From: Oceaniferula spumae
GTDB lineage: Bacteria > Verrucomicrobiota > Verrucomicrobiia > Verrucomicrobiales > Akkermansiaceae
DNA length: 64,000 nt
Assembly (NCBI RefSeq): GCF_042849255.1
Contig: NZ_AP026866.1
Coordinates: 682,001 to 746,000 of the forward strand
Direction: 5' to 3'
Under the pieces are notes generated by a model that was given only the letters and a program-made list of their open reading frames with translations, had not been told where the DNA came from and did no database searches. The position numbers and the translations under genes are program-made. This document shows positions 44,379 through 51,895 of the stretch, in pieces. The number at the start of each line of letters is the position of its first letter. Position 1 is the first letter of the stretch.

Positions 44379-44521
44379 CATTGACTGCGTTCCTCTCCGT
44401 CTACGCAGAATCCAATTGGCTCCTCCGCCAATTGATTATATAGATTCGCCGCATACGCTGCGCTAGTGCGGCTTGCGTTCAAACCCTACGGGCTCTCGTC
44501 CCTACCGAACGCACCTCCCAT
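44379..44521. other. hairpin-rich spacer between the two tRNA-end copies
   Basis: 143 non-coding bases. CAATTGGC (44413-44420) pairs with GCCAATTG (44427-44434) around TCCTCC. GCCGCA and TGCGGC near 44451-44475 form a second hairpin. The right part (from about 44465) resembles 44267-44320. It could be the remnant of an integrated element. Confidence 0.5.
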
Positions 44522-44580
44522 AAAGCATTTCACCTCAGCCCTGAAAAATCAGAGCTGAGGTGAAATGGCAACCTGTACGG
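44522..44580 (-). repeat. hairpin plus tRNA-Glu 3' end (copy 2, at the real tRNA)
   Basis: This is the partner of 44321-44378. On the minus strand the 14-bp stem (44567-44554 with 44539-44526) begins inside the CCA end of the tRNA and encloses a smaller CTGA/TCAG stem. It may act as a terminator or 3' processing signal; after the stem comes GCTTTA, not a T-run. Confidence 0.8.
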
Positions 44581-44640
44581 GACTCGAACCCGTGTTGCCG
44601 CCGTGAAAGGGCGGAGTCCTAACCACTAGACGAACAGGTC
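44566..44640 (-). tRNA. tRNA-Glu (anticodon UUC), CCA encoded
   Basis: On the minus strand, a 7-bp acceptor stem (GACCTGT with ACAGGTT, one G-U pair) encloses the D-arm with GTCTAGTGGTTAGGAC. The anticodon arm is CCGCC-CTTTCAC-GGCGG (anticodon TTC) and the T-arm has GGTTCGAGTCC. Discriminator G and an encoded CCA complete the 75-nt gene. Sequence features match bacterial tRNA-Glu. Confidence 0.96.
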
Positions 44641-44709
44641 GCTTTCTTGTGGTGCGCTGGGCGCGGGCGGAAATTGCCATAACTTTGAATATTCGCAAGA
44701 AAAAATGAT

Positions 44710-44727
44710 ACTAAATTTTCATTTAGT
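44710..44727. promoter_or_regulatory. palindrome between tRNA-Glu and kdsD
   Basis: ACTAAAT (44710-44716) and ATTTAGT (44721-44727) form a 7-bp inverted repeat around TTTC. It sits in the A/T-rich divergent interval and may be an operator or part of the tRNA promoter. No firm promoter was assigned. Confidence 0.3.
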
Positions 44728-44791
44728 TGAAAAACCTTTCGGATTTTTGCCCTTTAAGCATCCCTCAACAGTAGATAAACCTAGGGCCGCA

Positions 44792-45769
44792 ATGGAAATC
44801 AACTACGTGGAAAAAGGCCGCCGAATCTTCGAACTGGAGATCGAGGAACTGCATCGAGTTTCCGCATCTCTCGACGAATCCTTCAACCAAGCGATCGCTC
44901 TGCTGAAACGTGCCCTCGATAACAAAGGAAAAATTGTCGTCGTCGGCATTGGAAAGTCTGGAAATATCGGCCATAAGATTGCCGCCACACTTAACTCGAC
45001 CGGAGCCACGTCTGTCGTGCTCAATTCCCAGAACGCTTTGCACGGTGATTTGGGGATCGTTTCGGACGGTGATGCCGTCATTGCCCTCTCCTACTCCGGC
45101 GAAACCAGCGAACTGCTTGACCTGCTCCCGTTTATCAAACGTTCCAATGTGCAAGTCATTGGCGTCACAGGGAAGCCTGACTCAACACTGGGAAAACATA
45201 GCGACGTCACCCTGCTCACCACAATCAGCCGTGAAGCATGTCCTCTGAACCTCGCACCTACTTCATCATCGACCGCGATGTTGGTCATGGGTGACGCATT
45301 GGCAATGGCTCTACTGGAATCACGGGGTTTCACTGAGGAAGACTTTTCACGCTTTCACCCCGGTGGCTCGTTGGGTCGGGCCCTGTTGACAAAAGTTTCC
45401 GATATCATGCGCTCTGGCACCTCACTGGCCTGTGTGGGCTTGGACGCGACCGTTCACGATGCGCTTTCGGCCATGTCCATGGCTCGCACCGGGGCCTGTA
45501 TTATCACAGCAGAAGATGGAACGCTTGCTGGTATTTTCACCCACGGCGACTTCGCCCGCTCATTTCAAGAGAATGCCAATATCGGCGCGAGTTCGATCAG
45601 TGACCTGATGACGGTCAATCCGATCACCCTTAACTCGGATTCGCTAGCGGCAGAAGCCGTCAACACCATCGGCACTCACCGTATTGATGACATTGTCGTG
45701 TTAGACTCCAACAAAATCCCGGTGGGACTCATCGACACTCAGGATTTCGCCCGTCTCAAACTTATTTAA
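44792..45769 (+). CDS. kdsD: D-arabinose-5-phosphate isomerase (KpsF/GutQ family)
   Basis: 325 aa from the ATG at 44792; the frame is open from 44705 but the family N-terminus fits here. It makes arabinose-5-phosphate, the precursor of KDO in lipopolysaccharide, implying an outer membrane. The SIS domain has VVVGIGKSGNIGHKIAATLNSTG and the catalytic-site segment EACPLNLAPTSSSTA. Two CBS repeats form the C-terminal part (about 205-325). A lipoprotein gene follows after 8 bp. Confidence 0.95.
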   Translation: MEINYVEKGRRIFELEIEELHRVSASLDESFNQAIALLKRALDNKGKIVVVGIGKSGNIGHKIAATLNSTGATSVVLNSQNALHGDLGIVSDGDAVIALSYSGETSELLDLLPFIKRSNVQVIGVTGKPDSTLGKHSDVTLLTTISREACPLNLAPTSSSTAMLVMGDALAMALLESRGFTEEDFSRFHPGGSLGRALLTKVSDIMRSGTSLACVGLDATVHDALSAMSMARTGACIITAEDGTLAGIFTHGDFARSFQENANIGASSISDLMTVNPITLNSDSLAAEAVNTIGTHRIDDIVVLDSNKIPVGLIDTQDFARLKLI

Positions 45770-45777
45770 AACATACT

Positions 45778-46317
45778 ATGAAACTGATGTTCCGCTGCAA
45801 ACTACTCGCGTTCTCGCCTGCTATTTTAGCTTTGGTCTTTTCATCCTGTGGTGAGCCCGATCCAGCCAATCTTCCTGTGATCAATACCCCAGCTAACGCC
45901 AAGGTGGATCTTTCCAAAGTCACTCTGTCGATCAGCAATGCCAAGATCACTCGCATCAATGAAAACAAATACACGCTGAACTTCGACTACACCGTAACCA
46001 ATCATTCAGGCGCCCATCTGGCCTTCCCTTGTCTTTACGACAGCACTGACGATTTGATCGAGGTTGGCTTGACTGACAACACAGACCAGAAACTCGTGCC
46101 CGGAAAACGTCCGATGGAAGGACTTACCCTGACTGAGCCCAGACCGCTCAAGATTGCCAACGGACCAGTCACCCGCAGCTATAGCGTTCCCATCATGCCT
46201 GAGGTTCGAGATTCTGGCGACCTGATCACACTCAGAGTCCGGCTGCACGCGCCCTCGCGATACGATGAGCTCCGCAGCACCGTTGCGGCCCCTCTGGTTC
46301 AAGTCCCTTGGCCATAG
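45778..46317 (+). CDS. hypothetical lipoprotein
   Basis: 179 aa. A basic start and hydrophobic stretch end at a lipobox-like FSSCG (Cys at about residue 24), so it is predicted lipid-anchored. The remainder looks like one beta-sandwich (about 45-175) with no known motif. It is 8 bp behind kdsD, so co-transcription is likely, but no functional link is evident. Confidence 0.75.
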   Translation: MKLMFRCKLLAFSPAILALVFSSCGEPDPANLPVINTPANAKVDLSKVTLSISNAKITRINENKYTLNFDYTVTNHSGAHLAFPCLYDSTDDLIEVGLTDNTDQKLVPGKRPMEGLTLTEPRPLKIANGPVTRSYSVPIMPEVRDSGDLITLRVRLHAPSRYDELRSTVAAPLVQVPWP

Positions 46318-46426
46318 AATCGGCCAATTTCACTCTTGCAACTTGAGGCTCCATCAGCACACTGCGCGCCCAAGCGAATATCAATTTATTCGATTTCCAA
46401 TCATTCATTCATCCAGTTAAAAAATC

Positions 46427-46993
46427 ATGGCATCCATCGTAGCAACCCAAATTAAAAAAGGTCAGTGCATCAAGTATGAGGGAGAAACCGGCATCGTCCT
46501 GAACCTCGACCACCGCACCCCAGGCAAAGGCAACGCCCTCATCGCCGCCACAATCCGTTCGTTCCAAAGTGGCAAGACAAAGACGATCCGTTTCGCGTCC
46601 AGCGACAAAGTCGACATCGTTGAGACCGATCGCCAGAAGCTTGAGTTTTCCTACGAGGACCCGACAGGTTTCCACTTCATGGACATGAATACCTATGAAA
46701 CCATCACTCTCACCCCCGAACTCATCGGCGACAATAAAGACTACCTAGCCGAGGGAATGACAGCCGAGATCTTATTCATTGAAGGCAATGCCGTCACGGT
46801 CGATGTGCCAGCCGTTGTCGAACTAACTGTGACCGAATCATCCGAGAGCATCAAAGGTGACACGGCTAACAACCCCACCAAACCAGCCACACTGGAAACG
46901 GGCAAAGTTGTGCAAGTTCCACTGTTCGTCAAACAAGGTGACAAGCTCAAGATCAACACTGCGGACGGTTCCTACTCCGGTCGTGCCAACTAA
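46427..46993 (+). CDS. efp: translation elongation factor P
   Basis: 188 aa, the normal length, with three beta-barrel domains. It relieves ribosome stalling at proline runs. The tip loop reads RTPGKGNA, with Lys at the position that is beta-lysylated in E. coli; the EpmA/EpmB genes are not in this window. Domain III ends with KINTADGSYSGRAN, as in the family. A clear terminator follows. Confidence 0.96.
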   Translation: MASIVATQIKKGQCIKYEGETGIVLNLDHRTPGKGNALIAATIRSFQSGKTKTIRFASSDKVDIVETDRQKLEFSYEDPTGFHFMDMNTYETITLTPELIGDNKDYLAEGMTAEILFIEGNAVTVDVPAVVELTVTESSESIKGDTANNPTKPATLETGKVVQVPLFVKQGDKLKINTADGSYSGRAN

Positions 46994-47012
46994 GTTCTGA
47001 GCATCATTTTCC

Positions 47013-47052
47013 AACAGCGGTCGGCATGTCTATGTCGGCCGCTGTTTTTATT
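47013..47052 (+). terminator. intrinsic terminator of efp
   Basis: AACAGCGG-T-CGGCAT pairs with ATGTCG-G-CCGCTGTT (one G-U pair) around GTCT, then TTTTATTT. It begins 19 bp past the stop. Confidence 0.85.
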
Positions 47053-47089
47053 TGCGCACCCAGCGATGCCCTCATAAGCTCCACCCACA

Positions 47090-47608
47090 ATGACTTGGAA
47101 CGATCAATTTCTCAAACTCTTCCGTAGCTGTGTTGAAAAATACCGCGGCGGCAATGATGACTTTCACTCCCACTACGAGCCTGACGACATCTCTTTCCTA
47201 GCTTCGATAGGTTACAAACCTCGTGAGCTTTTCGACTTTGTCGAGGACCTCGTTGATGGTGGTGAACCAAGCGAGTCCACTGCCCTGCTGGTAGCGGCGG
47301 TTCGACGCGATTATTTCCTCACGGTTCAAAACGGAAAACACAGTGATGTAGAAATTTCCTCAGACGATATCCCTGCCCGCGATGCAACTCTGGATGATGT
47401 TCCATACTTCCCACGCATCCTAGCAAAGGCCCGGGCGAAGCTGGCTGGAGAACTACACCCGAATCTGATGTTCGGCTGCGGTGGTGACCGTGGTTTCCTC
47501 CGCAAACATGGAAACATCAATCCTGCGGACTTCCTTCGCCATGTTTGGGCCTCTGGCGATGATGACACTCACATGGTCGAATTCCTCCGCTCACAATCTT
47601 CTCAGTAA
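47090..47608 (+). CDS. DUF5069 domain protein
   Basis: 172 aa. The C-terminal half has the DUF5069-type pattern PYFPRILAKARAKLAGEL followed by LMFGCGGDRGFLRKH, near the end of the protein. The N-terminal half is acidic and helical. No signal or membrane segment is seen. The family is common in verrucomicrobia and planctomycetes and has no known function. A Nudix-like gene follows after 21 bp. Confidence 0.85.
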   Translation: MTWNDQFLKLFRSCVEKYRGGNDDFHSHYEPDDISFLASIGYKPRELFDFVEDLVDGGEPSESTALLVAAVRRDYFLTVQNGKHSDVEISSDDIPARDATLDDVPYFPRILAKARAKLAGELHPNLMFGCGGDRGFLRKHGNINPADFLRHVWASGDDDTHMVEFLRSQSSQ

Positions 47609-47629
47609 ACTCTTCACTAACAGAATCTG

Positions 47630-48256
47630 ATGAAAGATTACAAAGGAGAAGAAATCCTCGTCGTCACGCGCGCGCTGTTTGACTCGCTTGGCGATTTCCA
47701 AGGCATCAATACTGATGTTGATCACTACCTGCCATCTCTACTGAACCCTGAGAATAATTTCTTCATGGACCGCGGAGCGGCAGAAGACGATCCCAGCCAC
47801 AAACAGCTGATCCCCTACTGCATTTTCCGGGTTAAGGATGAAAATGGCACTCGTTACCTCCACTACACCCGTGGAAAATCAGGCGGCGAGTCTCGTCTTC
47901 ACGCCCAAGTCTCCATCGGTATCGGTGGCCACATTAACCCGGTGGATACTCGCGAAGATCATCTAGGCAGAAAAACCTACATGGCCGGCGTGGAACGAGA
48001 GATCGATGAAGAACTCAACATCGTGGGCGGACATACTAACAAAATTGTCGCCCTACTTAACGACGACTCGAATCCCGTGGGACAAGTCCACCTCGGAGTC
48101 GTGCACATGATCGATCTCGAAAACGACAATACCGCTGCCAACGAGGACTCCATCGCCAACCTAGCGTTCACTACGCTGGAAGAACTCAGAGGCGACCTCT
48201 ATGATAGGCTGGAAACATGGACCCGCTGCTGCGTGGATGTGATCGAAGAGCTGTGA
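47630..48256 (+). CDS. Nudix-like phosphohydrolase
   Basis: 208 aa. A Nudix-box-like stretch has the core REIDEEL preceded by GIGGHINPVD. The spacing between the Gly and the Glu helix is longer than the classic 23-residue box, so this is a divergent member. Flanking strands (PYCIFRVKDE, VHLGVVHMI) fit a Nudix fold. The substrate is unknown. Confidence 0.75.
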   Translation: MKDYKGEEILVVTRALFDSLGDFQGINTDVDHYLPSLLNPENNFFMDRGAAEDDPSHKQLIPYCIFRVKDENGTRYLHYTRGKSGGESRLHAQVSIGIGGHINPVDTREDHLGRKTYMAGVEREIDEELNIVGGHTNKIVALLNDDSNPVGQVHLGVVHMIDLENDNTAANEDSIANLAFTTLEELRGDLYDRLETWTRCCVDVIEEL

Positions 48257-48432
48257 TCTTACAGCTGCAAACAGCTCATCGGCCTGCCCCTCATTTCTTG
48301 GAAAGACGGTAAAGTGGTCGAAATACCATTGTAGACCGCCTTTCAACCGTGCTACAGGGCGCATTTTCATGACGTTCATGGCAAAGACCATGTCTTGCTT
48401 CATTGCCAACTCCATGGTAAACCGCGCGCGTC

Positions 48433-49464
48433 ATGCCAGTAGCAACACCTGAACAATACGCCGCCATGCTCGACGCTGCCCAAGAAGGCGGCTACGCATA
48501 CCCAGCCATCAACATCACCTCTCTGACCACCATCAACGGTGCGCTCAAGGCATTTGCCGAGGCCGGATCTGATGGTATCATCCAAGTTTCAACCGGCGGC
48601 GGCAGCTTCGCTTCCGGCACTGCGGTTGGCGACGAAGCATTCGGTGCAATCGTGCTCGCCGAAGCCACGCATCTGCTGGCCGAAAAATACGACATCCTCG
48701 TAGGCCTGCACACCGACCACTGTCACCCGCAAAAAGTCGACAGCTTCCTCCGCCCGCTTCTCGATGCATCACGCAAGCGCATCGCTGAAGGCAAAGGTCC
48801 CCTTTTCAATTCCCACATGTTTGACGGCTCGGTCGTCGAACTCGATGAAAACCTGGAGATCTCCAAGGAACTTCTCAAGGAGTGCACCGAACTCAACATC
48901 ATCCTCGAAATCGAAGCCGGCTGCGTCGGTGGCGAAGAGGACGGTCACGATACATCCGGTCTGCCCGCAGAAAAGCTCTACACCTCCCCTGAAGACATGA
49001 TGCAGGTTTACGAGACCCTCAATGGAATCGGCCGCTTCATGTTCGCTGCCACCTTCGGTAACGTTCACGGCGCCTACAAGCCCGGCTCGGTCAAGCTCAA
49101 GCCCACCATCCTCCGCGACGGCCAGAAAGTCGTCACTGACAAGTACGGTGCCGAGGCCGAAATGGACCTCGTTTTCCACGGTGGTTCCGGTTCTACACTC
49201 GAAGACATCCGCGAGACCCTCGACTACGGTGTGGTTAAGATGAACATCGACACCGACACCCAGTATGCCTTCACCCGCCCGATCGTCACTCACATGTGTG
49301 AAAACATCGAAGGCGTTCTCAAGATCGACGGTGAAGTCGGAAACAAAAAAGTTTACGATCCACGTGGCTACCTCAAAAAAGGTGAGCAAGGTCTCTGTGA
49401 CCGCCTCAAGGTAGCTTGCGATGACTTGCTCTCATCGGGCAAGACGATCTTCGGCAAAGTCTAA
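48433..49464 (+). CDS. fbaA: class II fructose-bisphosphate aldolase
   Basis: 343 aa. A zinc-dependent aldolase of glycolysis and gluconeogenesis. Motifs: YPAINITSLTTINGAL at the N-terminus, the zinc and catalytic segment GLHTDHCHP with Asp and His ligands, ATFGNVHGAYKPG with a His ligand, and FHGGSGS for phosphate binding. Length fits the long class IIA form. A GC-rich hairpin follows the stop. Confidence 0.95.
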   Translation: MPVATPEQYAAMLDAAQEGGYAYPAINITSLTTINGALKAFAEAGSDGIIQVSTGGGSFASGTAVGDEAFGAIVLAEATHLLAEKYDILVGLHTDHCHPQKVDSFLRPLLDASRKRIAEGKGPLFNSHMFDGSVVELDENLEISKELLKECTELNIILEIEAGCVGGEEDGHDTSGLPAEKLYTSPEDMMQVYETLNGIGRFMFAATFGNVHGAYKPGSVKLKPTILRDGQKVVTDKYGAEAEMDLVFHGGSGSTLEDIRETLDYGVVKMNIDTDTQYAFTRPIVTHMCENIEGVLKIDGEVGNKKVYDPRGYLKKGEQGLCDRLKVACDDLLSSGKTIFGKV

Positions 49465-49482
49465 CGAATACTCTAACTCAAG

Positions 49483-49520
49483 AACGGCGGTCAATATTCC
49501 CATTGGCCGCCGTTCCTTTA
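49483..49520 (+). terminator. hairpin terminator of fbaA
   Basis: AACGGCGG-TCAAT (49483-49495) pairs with ATTGG-CCGCCGTT (49502-49514, one T-G pair), followed by CCTTTA. The T-run is weak but the stem is strong and 19 bp past the stop. Confidence 0.65.
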
Positions 49521-49542
49521 CCAACGTCTCACAATCATCCCG

Positions 49543-50301
49543 ATGTCCAATAAACAACAAGAGAACCCCCTTTCCAACATCATGTGGAACGTGCTCATCC
49601 CCGTGGTGGCACTGAGCTTTCTGAGCAAGGGTGACAATGACCCGTTGACGCAGGCCTCCGGGGAGAAGCTGTGGCACATTGGACCGATGTGGGGCATGAT
49701 TCTGGCTGTTTCACTGCCTCTAGTTTACGGCATCCATCACTTGATCAAAACCAAGAAGCCTAACTTCTTCTCCATCCTCGGTGTGATCAGCATCCTACTC
49801 ACCGGTGGTATTGCGATCATGGCGTTTCGTGATAACGGCAGCGTCGATGAACAAGCTCCGTTTTGGTTTGCGCTCAAGGAGGCCGCCATCCCCCTCGTCT
49901 TTGGTGTTACCATCCTTCTTTCCCACTGGACTAAAACACCACTTGTTAGAGTCTTTCTCTACAACCCTGACTTTTTCAACATTCCTGCCATCGAAAAACG
50001 TGTGCAGGAAAACTCCATGACGGAGAAATACAAGAAGCTGATTTTCTCCGGAACCTTGCTCCTCTCGGGTTCTTTTTTCCTGAGTATGATCATGAACTAC
50101 TTCCTCGCCATCTACCTGTTAGTCGGCAACACCGACAGCCAGGCGCAGTTCAATGAAGCCGTGGGTAAACTCACCGGTTGGGGATTTGCTGTGATTGGTG
50201 TGCCCATGCTGGTGATCCTGATGATCACTATGTGGCGTTTTGTTTCCGGTCTGCGCAACCTCACAGGCATGGACAACGAGGAGATTCTACTGCCTCGTTA
50301 G
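49543..50301 (+). CDS. VC0807-like multi-pass membrane protein
   Basis: 252 aa with about six hydrophobic segments (near 14-27, 48-64, 78-95, 110-127, 168-195 and 212-232). Loops such as VRVFLYNPDFFN are compatible with the VC0807 family, which has no known function. The assignment rests on overall pattern and is moderate. It starts 28 bp after the fbaA terminator hairpin. Confidence 0.7.
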   Translation: MSNKQQENPLSNIMWNVLIPVVALSFLSKGDNDPLTQASGEKLWHIGPMWGMILAVSLPLVYGIHHLIKTKKPNFFSILGVISILLTGGIAIMAFRDNGSVDEQAPFWFALKEAAIPLVFGVTILLSHWTKTPLVRVFLYNPDFFNIPAIEKRVQENSMTEKYKKLIFSGTLLLSGSFFLSMIMNYFLAIYLLVGNTDSQAQFNEAVGKLTGWGFAVIGVPMLVILMITMWRFVSGLRNLTGMDNEEILLPR

Positions 50302-50323
50302 AGAGGCTCTGCTGATAGCCTCT
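50302..50323 (+). terminator. hairpin directly after the VC0807-like gene
   Basis: AGAGGCT (50302-50308) pairs with AGCCTCT (50317-50323) immediately after the stop codon. No T-run on the plus strand, so termination here is uncertain. Confidence 0.35.
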
Positions 50324-50335
50324 AGCAATGGGCAC

Positions 50336-50370
50336 AAAAAATCAGCGGAGCAACTTTGCGCACCGCTGAT
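50336..50370 (-). terminator. intrinsic terminator of the pterin dehydratase-like gene
   Basis: ATCAGCGG (50341-50348) pairs with CCGCTGAT (50363-50370), with an inner GCAA/TTGC stem. On the minus strand the stem is followed by TTTTT (50340-50336). It lies 33 bp past the stop at 50403. It may also stop plus-strand transcripts (GGCTTTTGGTTT follows). Confidence 0.8.
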
Positions 50371-50402
50371 GGCTTTTGGTTTCGTTTGTTAGAACGACTC
50401 GA

Positions 50403-50690
50403 TTAGTCGACCAAGTTATCAATGCGTGAGGCAAGCTCTACATCGATATCTGTCACGCCTCCGACATCTTCGGTTTTCAGGCGCAAGGTCACTTTGCAAT
50501 CGCGGATATCGATTTCTGGGAAGTGTTGAGCTTCATCGACAATCTCTGCGAGGTCGTTCACAAAATCAATCCCCTCCATGTATTCTTCGAATTCGATGGT
50601 GCGGGTGATGGAATCGCCTTCGGCTTCCCACTCAGGGCAGCGTTTGAGGGCGTCGTCTAGTTCTTCGGCTGGTATCAGTTCTTCTGACAT
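50403..50690 (-). CDS. pterin-4a-carbinolamine dehydratase-like protein
   Basis: 95 aa from the ATG at 50690; the frame extends 38 codons upstream without family features. The fold pattern fits the dehydratase family: a helix with FEEYMEGIDFVNDLAEIVDEAQ, then FPEIDIRDCKVTLRL, then VDVELASRID-type C-terminal helix. Two usual active-site histidines appear changed: the common HHP is HFP here, and the later THD is TED. It may therefore be inactive or specialised. No aromatic amino acid hydroxylase is nearby. Confidence 0.8.
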   Translation of the reverse strand: MSEELIPAEELDDALKRCPEWEAEGDSITRTIEFEEYMEGIDFVNDLAEIVDEAQHFPEIDIRDCKVTLRLKTEDVGGVTDIDVELASRIDNLVD

Positions 50691-50836
50691 AAAAGTATAT
50701 TGTGTGTCGCGGTTGGCATTACGAGATTGATTCCTTTCTCTCTGTTTTGGCAAGCACGTTTCTCCAACTTTTTTCATTTTGTTGAGAACAATCGCCGTTT
50801 GCATCCATCTATAAGGTCGGTTAACCTACTCATATC

Positions 50837-51277
50837 ATGAAAACAGTCCTATTTCTCAGCCTTCCGTTGTTCGCGTTGCTAGCCAGTTGCAGCAGTACGC
50901 CCACCTCTCGTATTCAGAAGAACCCCGCCTTATACAGCGCACTCAGTTCTAAACACCAAAGTTTGGTGAGCGAGGGCAAAATCGACCGAGGTATGACCAA
51001 ACCGGCTGTTTTCCTAGCCATGGGTCATCCTGACGGAAAAACTGATGGCAACAAAGATGGCAAGCCGTATGAGCGCTGGGATTACACAGTGACCGTGCCA
51101 ACCTATCACAATAGCTTCAGTCCATATTACGGCTTTGGAGGAGGACGTTACGGTCGATACACTCGGTATGGAGTCGATTTCATTCCCTCAGTGCATTACG
51201 AACAACGCCGAGGCTCCACAGTCTATTTCAATAGCGGCAAGGTGACCGGATGGGACTTCGTCCGCCATAACTTCTAA
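50837..51277 (+). CDS. small lipoprotein
   Basis: 146 aa with a clear signal and lipobox LLASC (Cys at about residue 18). The segment GKIDRGMTKPAVFLAMGHPDG resembles the SmpA/OmlA-like helical hairpin of outer-membrane lipoproteins. The middle is rich in Gly, Tyr and Arg (about 90-118). It is divergent from the pterin dehydratase-like gene. Confidence 0.82.
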   Translation: MKTVLFLSLPLFALLASCSSTPTSRIQKNPALYSALSSKHQSLVSEGKIDRGMTKPAVFLAMGHPDGKTDGNKDGKPYERWDYTVTVPTYHNSFSPYYGFGGGRYGRYTRYGVDFIPSVHYEQRRGSTVYFNSGKVTGWDFVRHNF

Positions 51278-51370
51278 CAATCCCGATCGTTGGCAGAGAA
51301 TGCCTTTTGCTACAGCTGAGGGGTCAGACTTGCATTACCCCGTTTTTGAGTCAACTGGCTAAAAACACAT

Positions 51371-51417
51371 AGCTCCATAAACAAATGAGACCGGCTGCAC
51401 AGGGCAACCGGTCTCAT
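51371..51417 (-). terminator. intrinsic terminator of the H1-like gene
   Basis: ATGAGACCGG (51385-51394) and CCGGTCTCAT (51408-51417) form a perfect 10-bp stem with a small inner TGC/GCA stem. On the minus strand it is followed by TTGTTTATGG. It lies 26 bp beyond the stop at 51443. Confidence 0.72.
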
Positions 51418-51442
51418 CTAAAAATCTATTAAAGACGTTGGA

Positions 51443-51724
51443 TTACTCCTCGTCTTTTTTGGTTTCTTCTTTAGCTGCTGCCTTCTTGGCCGCTTTTTTG
51501 GCGGTCTTTTTTGCCGCTGTTTTCTTGGTAGCCGCTTTCTTCGTAGCAGTCTTCTTCACAGCTGCTTTCTTGGCTGCGGTCTTTTTGGCGGCTGCTTTTT
51601 TCACAGTCTTCTTCGCTGGCGATGACTCCTTGCGAACGACGCTGGATTTAGCCTGCTCTGACTTGCGCTTAAGATATTGCTTACGGCGGCTGCGTTTGAT
51701 GATTTTTTTATGTTGCTTACCCAT
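51443..51724 (-). CDS. small histone-H1-like Lys/Ala-rich basic protein
   Basis: 93 aa from the ATG at 51724. The first 25 residues are very basic (KKIIKRSRRKQYLKRK). Residues about 38-83 are AKK/TKK/VKK repeats of Lys, Ala and Thr, and the last ten are acidic (EETKKDEE). The composition is that of H1/HctB-like nucleoid proteins. The repeat block resembles the N-terminal tails of RpoD and Rho in this window. It probably binds DNA or RNA; that is inference from composition. Confidence 0.82.
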   Translation of the reverse strand: MGKQHKKIIKRSRRKQYLKRKSEQAKSSVVRKESSPAKKTVKKAAAKKTAAKKAAVKKTATKKAATKKTAAKKTAKKAAKKAAAKEETKKDEE

Positions 51725-51895
51725 AGGAAATGATTGATCTGCAGGGGGATTAACGTCTGGGAGGACTGCTAGCAAGCTCAAATTCACATCCATTACGGCT
51801 AAATCACGCTTGTTTCAGCCATCAGCTGTTGGAATCCGGCATTTCCTACACTGTGTCTACCGCATCATAAGGCGCCGCTTTGAAATATCCTCGCC

